Of a DNA stretch of 64,000 bases, positions 46,701 to 56,104 are shown in pieces. Origin of the DNA: Turnera subulata (taxonomy: Eukaryota > Streptophyta > Magnoliopsida > Malpighiales > Passifloraceae); contig JAKUCV010006821.1 in the NCBI GenBank assembly GCA_028386065.3, positions 100,045-164,044 on the forward strand, read 5' to 3'. The stretch's first letter is position 1. Every line of letters begins with the position of its first letter. The notes below the pieces were generated by a model. That model was not told where the DNA came from, did not search any database, and worked only from the letters and a program-made list of their open reading frames with translations. The position numbers and the translations under genes were made by a program.

Positions 46701-46904
46701 CCCTTGTGAGAAACAGTATGTTCAAGAGGAAGTTTGTTCTTCGAGACCCTAGTCCTAACGTTACTATCCGAGACCTTTTCTAATGCTGGACATTCCCTAA
46801 GTTCAAGAGTGTGTCGAATAAGAAGTTAGAGTGGTGTGGCAGTCTGACATAGGCTCAGCCTGTGGTGAGGCTGTGCGGGCGTCAAAATGTCCCTAGGCAA
46901 ATGT

Positions 46905-49045
46905 TTATGGTTTTCTACCAAAAAGGGTATGGAAGAACTTCCCTGATGGATTTCTGACTTGTCGATTCCTCTTCAGGAACTTTGTTACTGTCTTGGCATC
47001 ATTGGTCGGGGAGGCAATGGCCTCCACCCATTTAGAGACATAGTCAACAGCCACCAAGATAATATTTTTCCCATAAGAACTCGGGAATGGTCCCATGAAG
47101 TCTATTCCCCAAACATCGAATAGCTCCACCTCCAAAATTGCTTGTTGTGGCATTTCCTGTCTTCTTGAGATGTTCCCTGTGCGCTGGCACTCCATGCATG
47201 CCACTACCCAATTGCGTGCATCCTTAAATAGGGTAGGCCAATATAGACGAGCTTGCAATACCCTGGATGCTGTTCAGGTTGCGCCATGGTGTCCCCCGTA
47301 CTGTGCATTGTGACAACTATGCAAAACTTGTTCTACCTCCTCCTTAGGAATGCACAGTCTGATTATACCATCTCCGCTTCTTCTGAACAATAGGGGCTCA
47401 TCCCAAAGGTAGTTTTTCATGTCAGAGAAGAACTTCTTTCGTTGTGAATAGCTGAGATCTAGTGGAAGAGCTCCACAGGCCAAGAAATTGACAATTTCTG
47501 CGTACCACGACATCAGTCTGTGACTGACATTAAGAATTGTTGCAATGAGGCTGTCATCTGGGAGATAATCATCAATCGGCATGTGCTCACTTGGCATGTG
47601 GTCTGGAGGCAGTCTGGACAGATGGTCAGCCACCATATTCTCTGTGCCTTTCTTGTCTCGAATCTCCAGGTCAAATTCTTGGAGTTGCAGGATCCATCTA
47701 CGAAGTCTTGGCTTGGTTTCCTTCTTCGGCAACAAGTACTTCAAAGCCGAATGGTCAGTGTGGATGATAACCTTAGACCCCAGCAAGTATGCTCAAAACT
47801 TTCCATTGGCAAAGACTACTGCTAGGAGCTCTTTCTCAGTTGTGGCATAGTTGATATGTGCCTCATCCAGATTGCGACTTGCATAGTATATGGCATGAAG
47901 TTTGTTGTCTTTTCTCTGCCCCAGGACAGCCCCTACTGTATGGTCGCTTGCATCACACATGATTTCAAAGAGCTGACTCCAATTTGGGGGCTAGATGATT
48001 GGGGCTGTGTTCAATGCGGCCTTAATCCTGTTAAATACTTTCAGACAAGAAACATCAAATACGAATTCGGCATCTTTACTAAGGATATTTGTCAAAGGTT
48101 TTGCAATCTTTGAAAAATCCTTAATAAAGCGCCTGTAAAAGCCGGCATGACCAAGAAAAGCCCGAATTGCCTTAACAGAGGTTGAAGGTGGAAGTTTTTC
48201 AATAACATCAATCTTAGCTTTATCCACCTCTATCCCTCGTCCTGAGACTTTGTGCCCAAGCACAATACCTTCTCTATCCATAAAATGGAATTTTTCCCAA
48301 TTCAGCACTAGGTTCAGAGCCTCATACCGTTCAAGCACTGTTTTAAGGTTAGCGAAGCAGAGGTCAAAAGAAGTGCCATAAACAGAGAAATCATCCATAA
48401 ATACCTCCATTATATGCTCGATCAGGTCGTGGAAGATGGCCATCATGCAACGCTGAAAGGTGGCAGGTGCATTACACAGGCCGAATGGCATGTGCCTACA
48501 TGCAAATGTCCCGTAGGGGCATGTAAATGTTGTTTTCTCCTGATCACCTGGGTGGATTAGGATCTGGAAAAATCCAGAGCATCGATCTAGGTAACAAAAA
48601 TGTGTGTGCTTGGCAAGTCTCTCTAACATCTGGTCAATGAATGGCAAGGGAAAATGATCTTTTCTAGTGGCCTTATTGAGTTTTCTATAGTCTATGCACA
48701 TCCTCCAACCTGTGACAGTCCTAGTTGGTATGAGTTCTTCTTTCTCATTCTTAATACTGTCATACCTCCCTTTTCAGGCACCACATGTACTGCACTAACC
48801 CAAGGACTATCTGAAATTGGATAAATTATTCCGGCATCAAGTAACTTCAAAATTTTCTTTTTAACCACTTCCTTCATATTTTCATTCAGTCTCCTCTGTG
48901 GTTCTATTATGGGTTTGCAGTTTTCTTCCAAAAGAATGCGATGCATACAAAGATTAGGACTGATACCTGTCAGATCATCAATGGTATATCCCATTACCTT
49001 GCGGTGTTTGTCGACTATAGTGCACACTTTTTCTACGTCCTCCTA
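46905..49045 (-). pseudogene. Athila RT, RNase H and truncated integrase
   Basis: RT (49027-47994) shows PRRLNENMKEVVKKKI, MCIDYRKLNKATRKDH, CYLDRCSGFFQI, MPFGLCNAPATFQR and the catalytic FMDDFSVYG. A frameshift lies near 48749. RNase H (47990-47600) shows CDASDHTVGAVLGQ and [11 protein letters not shown] but is cut by TAG (47991-47993) and TGA (47793-47795). The integrase zinc module (HxxHxCxxC type; YGGHHGAT...CMECQRTG) is cut by TGA at 47274-47276. The core starts [12 protein letters not shown] and [12 protein letters not shown] but stops after TKFLKRN, so the second Asp and the Glu are gone. Confidence 0.88.
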
Positions 49046-50119
49046 TGAAAGGTCAGCTCCAATATTGATAGGAAATGAGGAATTGTCAGTGTCTAAGTAG
49101 ATATACCTAAGCAGGGGGGGTAGAGGTTTCATTTCTACCCTTGGTGTTTTGGATTCTGGTTCTGGATTGCAAACAGACTCTGTGACAAGCTCAGCCTGTC
49201 GATCCACAACATGGGCCTGTTCGTTGATTTCAGGCACAGTTTCTTCTGCCAGGAATTTTGCCACCTGTTGCAGAGCTGTCTCATCTCCATCTGTGAGCCC
49301 ATTGACTAGGCGACCTAACAATTCATCCTCATGTGTCTCCATTAGTTGAGACGCCTTGACAAGTGCATCAACAGGGTCTGGTACAGCATCAACCATGCAG
49401 CACTGTCCTATTCCAAACTCTATTCTTTGCGCTTTTTGGACATTGAACTCCACTGTATCTTCTCCTGGTCGTAGTGTCAATGTTCCGTTTTCACAATCAA
49501 TCATAGCTCCTTCGGTTACTAAGGAGGGACGCCCCAAAATGATGGGTGTCTTCTCGTCTTCAGTCATGTTCATTACCACAAAATCTATCGGTATGTAATA
49601 GTTGCCAACCTTGACTGGTACATCTTCCAGCACTCCCACAGGATATACAAGTGATCGATCTTCTAGTTAGATTTTCATCCTTATGGGTTTGATGTCCCCA
49701 AGGTTCAGGTTCTGAGTGATGGAGAGCGGCAACAGGCTGACACTGGCTCCTAAATCACATTGGGCTCCTTCAATCTTCTTGTCCCTAATGTTTAGAGGGA
49801 TTGTGAAGCTTCCTGGGTCTGAACATTTTCTGGGTGGATGGTGCTGAATGAGGGCACTCCCCTGGGCTGTCATGGCTACTGTCTCGATGTAGTCAATGGT
49901 TCTTTTCTTAGTCAAGATGTCCTTGAGGAACTTGGCATATGAGGGCATCTGTGTAACCACATCACTAAAGGGAACATTAACATAGATTTTATTTAGCATC
50001 TCCTTAAACTTACTGAATTGCTTTTCCAGTTTGGACTTGAGGTACACTTCTGGATATGAGAGAGGAGGCTGATAGGGTCGGACAGTCTGGGGTTGTTTCT
50101 CAGCTTTCTTAGTGCTCAC
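49043..50119 (-). pseudogene. Athila protease region
   Basis: Continues gag in the pol frame. The protease site is read as CDLGASVSLLPLS (near 49745), the form usual in Athila, where the family motif varies from D(S/T)G. It follows GSFTIPLNIRDKKIEGAQ. TAA at 49667-49669 interrupts MKIxLEDRSLVYPVG, and TAG at 49043-49045 precedes the RT part. Between them is an acidic linker rich in Glu. The start overlaps the gag stop by a base, in a different frame. Confidence 0.78.
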
Positions 50120-51615
50120 AGGCTCCCCACTGGCTCAGCTTGTGTCTGTACTATTTGTCCTGGGTTGGATGTCGATGCTGTCTGATCCACAGCATCAGGC
50201 TGTCTTGGTGCTGTGCCCCTTAATTTCTTCCCAATGCGAAGTGTTACAGCTTTGCAAAGCTCATTCCTTGGATTCTCTATTGGTTTCCCTGGAAGGGCTC
50301 CTTGCTGATTAGTGGACATAGAGGCTTGCTGAGCAATTTGATTTTCAAGGATTCTGTTGTGGGATTTGATTTGACTAATTTCCTCACTTATCTTATTTTG
50401 GTTCTCCAAGATGGACTGCAGTATGCTCATCATGTCGGTGTTATTGCTTTGCTGTCCTCCTTGGTTCTGTCTTTGGTACTGGGGCAGTCCTCCTTGATTT
50501 TGTCGCTGGAATTGGGGCTGTGGTGGACTTCTCTCTTCATTTTGTCCCTTCCAAGAGAAATATGGATGATTCCTCCAAGATGGATTGTAAGTGTTTCCAT
50601 ACTGTCCTTGCCTCTGTTGGATGTAGTGAGCCTGTTCAGAATCACATTCGGTGAAGAAGGGACAACTGGATGTGTTGTGAGGTCGCCCACATCCTTCACA
50701 GTCTGAGGCTGTAGATATGGTTGCCTTGACATGAGCAGCCCCTAATTGCTTCCTGAGGGCTTCTATCTCTGCCTCTAGCTTTGTTACTCTGTCTACTCTA
50801 ATTATTCCGGAGGCCTTGACTCCCCTGATTTGAGTTTTCCTCTTGGACAGAGCTTCAAGGATGGTTACTCCATCATTGTAGTCTTTGTCCAGAAATGACC
50901 CATTAGCCATTTTGTCCAAAGTGTTATGGTCTTCATCACTTAGACCGCAATAAAATTGTTCAAGTTGCACGGCCTCATCAATTCTGCGGTTTGGGCGTCT
51001 TCTTAGTAATCCCTTGAAGCGCTCCCAAGCATCCCGAATTGATTCATCATAGCACTGGGGAAAACCGATGAGCTGCTGCCTCTGATTTGCAGCCTTGCTT
51101 GATGGATGATATTCCTTCAGGAAAGCTCTGACTAGACTGTCCCAGTCAGTAAAGTGGCCTGCCTTATGGTTGTTGAGCCACTCGAATGTTGCATCTCTGA
51201 GTGAAAATGGGAACACTATCATGTATAGCTGCTCCTTGGTCATCCCTGCTATGTTCACAGTGCTGCACACCCGTAGAAAATTCTGCAAGTGTGAGTTTGG
51301 ATCCTCCGAAAGCAAGCCTCCAAATGTGCGCCTCTCCAACATGTTGAGCAGGTTTGTTCTGATTTCATAGGGGGCGTCTACATCTAGAATGGCTATGTTG
51401 TTATGGATGTTGGTGGTTGGTGGTTGTAGGAGCTGTGACATAGAGATATAGGGTCACATAGGCTGAGCTTGTTCAACCTCTAGGTGTGCTCCTTTGTTGA
51501 GTCTGTCCGCCATATTGTGCTGTTTCTCCTTGTTCTTCGTGTGGATCTCGCGGGCTGCCTTTTCAATCTCTTGGTGGAAGGTTAGAGATGGCTTCTTGCT
51601 TCTGGTTTGGGGCAT
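50116..51615 (-). pseudogene. Athila gag
   Basis: The likely start ATG is at 51613-51615 (MPQTRSKKPSLTFHQEIEK). A TGA at 51454-51456 interrupts it before SMSQLLQPPTT. The rest, 51441-50116, is open. It has the retrotransposon gag core (LRDATFEWLNNHKAGHFTDW, FLKEYHPSSKAANQRQQL, FYCGLSDEDHNTLD), a zinc-knuckle-like CEGCGRPHNTSSC, Gln-rich repeats (QFQRQNQGG, QYQRQNQGG) and a coiled coil (SILENQNKISEEISQIKSHN). Gag builds the particle. This is the best preserved ORF of the element. Confidence 0.85.
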
Positions 51616-51710
51616 GCACCGCCTGAAAGCTTAAAACTTGGAAAAAGAAATGGTAAGAATTTGAAAAGCCTAATAAGTCAGAAATAAAAAGCAAAAAGAA
51701 TCAAGCGCAG

Positions 51711-51728
51711 TCCCCGGCAACGGTGCCA
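51711..51728 (-). other. Athila primer binding site
   Basis: The minus strand reads TGGCACCGTTGCCGGGGA, six bases inside the 5' LTR. It differs by one base from the Athila-type site TGGCGCCGTTGCCGGGGA, usually assigned to tRNA-Asp. Confidence 0.75.
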
Positions 51729-51734
51729 AAAACT

Positions 51735-53787
51735 TGATGTCATGTGTCTGCAACGTAGGTTCCTGCAAGTGCACAGGGTTGTTGTAGTACTTTATCAAGG
51801 TCGTATCCACAGGGACTGGGTTGAGTTTGTTTCCTTTCAATTTAAGACAAACTAGGCTCGAAAACAATTAAATAAGGATGGATTTGGGTGAATGATGATT
51901 AAAATCTAAACTAGGCAGGAAAGATAAATGTAATAGCTTTAAATGAGGAAGGTATCAGTTTTGGTGGATTTTTAGGCATCCGGGGTTCACATGTCCTGTT
52001 TTATGCGTTTAAATTGCTCGACAGCCTCAGTCACAGGCTGAGCCTGTGGGTGAGGCTGTGACTATTGAGATGTCTTGAAGGGCTCCCAACCTAAAGTACT
52101 ATCAATAGCTTTCGATCTTATCAATAGTTCCCTAAGCTTCCATCTACCCCCTATCACTAGAGTAGTCGTCTACTTATGGGTGAAGTTTAATGTTGGTGCT
52201 AATACCCACAGTCTTTCCCTATCTTTTTTCGAATGGCTAAGGAGCGAAGGTTGGCTATTGTTGGTCTAGCACTACTGGCTTCTCCTTTCGGTCCTTCACC
52301 AGGCTGTTACTAAATTAAGAAGATTCTACCCAATAGTCAATCAAGAATCAAAATAGGGATTGTGTTATCTTCTTGACTATCTTGTCACAGACTGAGGCTG
52401 TACTAGGCACAAGCTGAGGCTGTTGACAGCAAAAGAGTCAATTAATAGAGTCGGTTCTTGTAGGCGCTCTCAACCTATACTGCACCCATTTTCTTTCGCT
52501 CACAGGTGCCTCCCATGGTTCTCATACTCCTAATGCTCTCGCATCGGTCAAACACAGGGGTCTAGGATTGGTGTTGAGGCTAGTTCCTCAATTAGTTCTA
52601 ACTTCTGTCAAAAGCTAAAAACTAAGGGTTGGTTGATGTTGTTCCAGTGGCTAAGGTTTCTCCTTTCGGTCCTTCACCTAGCCACCTGTAATCATGCATG
52701 GGTTTGATCAAGACTCAGACATGGAGTAAGTTTGCAATAACCAAAACAAGAAATGCAGGTTAAAAACATAGGTCGAGCAATTTATTGCAATAAATTCAGA
52801 AACATGGTCACCCCTTCAACCTAAGAAGGGATTGTTTAGTTTATAATCAAAATTACAGAACTAATGGAAGTATGTAATGGCATAGTGTTTTGAACAATTT
52901 GGAGGTTAGGGACAACACGATTACTGCCCAAAAAGGCTGCAGAATCGTGTTTCCCTTGGACCCTTGGTGTTTCTGGGTGTTTTCTGAGTTTATCCGGGTA
53001 TGCTCCTCTTTTTCCCCCCTTTGTTGCTTATCCCCTTCCCCTTTTGTAGGTGCAGCTCCTCTGTTCTTCTTCCTCCCAACTTGTTGGAAAGTATGGGCGT
53101 TTGGGCAAGTTGGCTCGTCAGTCCTCCAGCGTGTGTGTCGGGATAGGCGTGATGGGCAGCAAGTTGATTGGTGGATTGTAAGTTCCAAAGTGCCCTTTGC
53201 AGATGATAATTGTTCTTTAAGGTGGATTCCCTCTGAGTGGCATGTGCCTATTCCTTTTTCCTTGGAAAGTGTTCTGGAAATGTCAGGAGAATGTTTGTTT
53301 ATGTTAGTAGAGCAAGTGGTGCAAGTGGTATAATTTTATATTCCTCCAGCAATTTATGGGTTTTGCAAGATGCACAGGCTGGGGTTGTTGACACACAGGC
53401 TTAGCCTGTGCGTGGTATATTTGCAGCTCTCTTTCGATTTCTCCTCCAGTTGATTTCAGCCTCTTCTGTAGATGATGAAAAGTCATAAGTTCTCCTTGTA
53501 TAGAGGTGAGGGCAATGAGCTTCAGTGGAAATCTTGTGATTTGAAGGTGGTTTGAGGCCTTCAATTGAATTCTCGATGAACAACAGCCTCATGGACAGGC
53601 TCATAGGTTCCGCCACAGGCTCATGCTGTGGCTGAGGCTGTATCTTCAAATTCTTCATTGAAATCCTCTTGAGTTGATCGAAATGCACTATGGTGGAATA
53701 TTGCATATGAGGCATATAATCATAATGAATTTAGAACAATTTGCATCCAAAATTATGCCCTAAACTATGCGTATTTCACATGCATCA
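51735..53787 (-). repeat. 5' LTR of Athila C
   Basis: 2053 bp with TGATG/CATCA termini. It contains several copies of the palindromic phrase ACAGGCTNAGCCTGT (for example 52033-52047 and 53395-53409). Open frames here (52853-53333) are on both strands and not credible genes. Confidence 0.85.
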
Positions 53788-53792
53788 TCCAT

Positions 53793-54228
53793 CCATTGTG
53801 AAACCTGCCCAGAACACTACACAAACATTTTCTGAGTTGAATCAAGCTAGGTTTCAGTTTTATAGATCATGGGAGCATCTCTAACAATTGCCTCAAAGTT
53901 GTAAGAAAATCAATGTGGTCCATGGTCTATGAAAGTGACATCTCAAGTATTAAACCTAATAAACTAATGCCACTAACACACATGCCAACCCCACTAACTT
54001 CAAACTCCCACAATGTCACATGCATGCTAAGATTTAATATATAAATCTGAAACTCAAAGTTTGTTAACATCAAAACATAACTAAGACATAAGGAGGATTA
54101 AGAAACATGATTAAAACTAAATCAACTACTATTCTATACATAATCAAATACCTCAAGTTAGTGTGCTTAATCAAGATTAAGGAAAATAATTAACATAAAG
54201 CACATGCTAATCCGACCTTAGGCCAACA
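53793..54228 (-). repeat. 5' LTR of Copia element B, right part
   Basis: Continues 43589 once element C and one TCCAT copy are removed, and matches 36134-36568 of the 3' LTR closely, ending TTAGGCCAACA. Confidence 0.85.
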
Positions 54229-54329
54229 AAATCCCTTTAAAATAAAAAACTATTTAGTTTGACTAGATCATCCTTCTAACTCAATTTGTTCAAAATTTAT
54301 TTTAATAACTTTTTTCTGCATGATAATTT

Positions 54330-55234
54330 GGGGTTAAATGTATTTTATCCTCCTCAATTTTGTTTTAAAAACAAACTGGTACCTCAATTTAAAAATATTC
54401 TTATTTTGGTATCTCAACTATGTTATTTTAAAATTTTAATAACTCAAGTTGAACCAATTTTTGGTTCAACCGATTTGTTAATGGAAAATAAAGATTCATG
54501 ATACATGGCATCATCAAGGCTATTGAAAATTATTTTTTAAATTTTTAAAATAATAATATGAAGATGAGGATTTCAAAAAAAAGACAAAAAAAATTTTAAA
54601 CTTCCTTTCCTTAATATTTTTTATCCTTTCTAAATATTATTTATTTTTTTAAAATATCATCTTCCTCTCCTTATTAAATTTTTTATTTTTTTTTAATTTT
54701 AAATATAAATAGATATTCATCTTATCCTCCTAAATATAATAAGGAAGATGAGTATTTTTTTAAAAAAAAATTAAAGATGAAAAATATAAAAGTAATAAAA
54801 ATATTAATTATTAAAAATATGAAAAAAAACACTCATTTTCCTCTCTTTATTATTTTTTTATTTCTTTCAATTTTTTCTTAAAAAAATTTGTTTGTTTTTA
54901 TGTTTTTAAGAAAATACTCATCTTCCCCCACATTATTTTTAAAGGAGAAAAAATATTTTCTTTTCTTTTTTAAATTAGTTTTAAATATTTGTGTTTCATT
55001 TTAAAAAATTCATCTTCTCCTCTTCATTATTTTTCCAAAAAATTAGAGTGTCTTTTTAAAACTGATATGTCAATCATTTGCATCGTTTATTAACAAATCG
55101 GTTGAACCTTAAATTTGGTTCAACCCGAGGTATTAAAATTTTTAAATAACATAACTGAGGTACCAAGAATTTTTTAGTTGATGTACCAATTTATTTTTAA
55201 AAATAAAGTTGGAGTAAGTGAAATGTATTTAATA
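54330..55234. mobile_element. Mutator-like MITE with long terminal inverted repeats
   Basis: The ends are inverted copies of each other over about 150 bp (GGTTCAACCGATTTGTTAAT inward, AAATGTATTT at the outer ends). A 9-bp direct repeat TGATAATTT flanks it (54321-54329 and 55235-55243), the TSD length typical of Mutator-like elements. The 905-bp AT-rich interior has no ORF, so it is non-autonomous. Confidence 0.85.
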
Positions 55235-55243
55235 TGATAATTT

Positions 55244-56104
55244 GTTATAAATTTTTTTAATAATTATTATTAAAGAATAATTATATCATAAATTATCATA
55301 TCGTGTGCATCCCACCTGTGAAAAAATTAGTATATAGATAAAAAGACAGTTGTGTGAGGAAGGAAATTTAATAACCTTGCCACTTACTACAGAAGACGTG
55401 TGTATTCCGTTTCTTCCCTCCTCTAGTGTTTGCTGGTTTAGTACTTTGATGCCAATTTTGGTCGAAGAATATGGCGGTAATTGGATATAATGGAAAAGGT
55501 TCTGTTTTGCACTAGGCATATTAAATATTAGCAATTGGAATGCTCAAATAGTTTTTAAAAGACCTACCTAGCTAATGGCTATAATGCGCATTGGATAGGA
55601 ATATAGATGGCGAATGTTGTTTAGAGACTTTGAGATGGAAAGGGTAGGAGAAAAGAAGATTTTTGGAATATATGTTCACTTTGCATCAAAACCCATCATT
55701 TCTTACCCCCGAAGCCCATCCTGTTCGTATCAGAAATGAGTCATGATATTCCCCTCCCTTCCCCCTGTTGGTGTCAGCAGTCATGTTAGCTTGACCCACA
55801 TATCAAGCATATTAAGAAGAGGGTTCAGATACCATTCCCTGGCCTCGCTAAAAGGTTAATTTTTTAGTTAGTTATTAAAAGAAACCAACCTCATTCCTTA
55901 GTCCAGTGAATTTAAGCACAAGAAAGCTGCACATTTGGGGTAACATTAAACAACTTCTTTGGAATCTTTTAGACATGGAGAATAGAAGGAAGCGGATACC
56001 AATTAAATGGCTCATAGGAATATCTTCTGGGTCTGGCCATGTCTTCCAACTAGTTACCCTTCTCCCTCTTTTGCTTTATATATTTAAGGGAACCTGAAAC
56101 TGCC
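55244..56104 (+). promoter_or_regulatory. Upstream region of the HIPP gene
   Basis: No gene is seen here. It is AT-rich with pyrimidine stretches (CCCCTCCCTTCCCCC near 55750). A TATA-like TTATATATTTAAG lies at 56077-56089, only about 16-28 bp before the ATG at 56105. So either the leader is very short, an upstream TATA-less start is used, or translation starts further in. Confidence 0.4.

Larger units (their letters stand above)
43590..53787 (-). mobile_element. Athila-lineage Ty3/Gypsy element C
   Basis: Begins TGATGTC and ends GCATCA (TGATG/CATCA inverted termini) between TCCAT duplications at 43585-43589 and 53788-53792. Order on the minus strand is 5' LTR (51735-53787), primer site, gag, protease, RT, RNase H, truncated integrase, env-like ORF, and a shortened 3' LTR (43590 to about 43883). 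The primer site, the FMDD reverse transcriptase and the env-like ORF are Athila features. At least eight stops or frameshifts disable it. It is inserted in the 5' LTR of element B. Confidence 0.9.
34904..54228 (-). mobile_element. SIRE-like Ty1/Copia element B (old, split by Athila C)
   Basis: LTRs at 34904-36568 and 42231-43589 plus 53793-54228 start TGTTGGTAC or TGTAGGTTC and end TTAGGCCAACA. The flanks AAATT (34899-34903) and AAATC (54229-54233) form a TSD with one change. The polypurine tract AAAAAAGGGGGAGAT is on the minus strand next to 36568, so the 5' LTR is the right one. The internal region (36569-42230) is short and heavily decayed. Element C is inserted in the 5' LTR. Confidence 0.85.
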
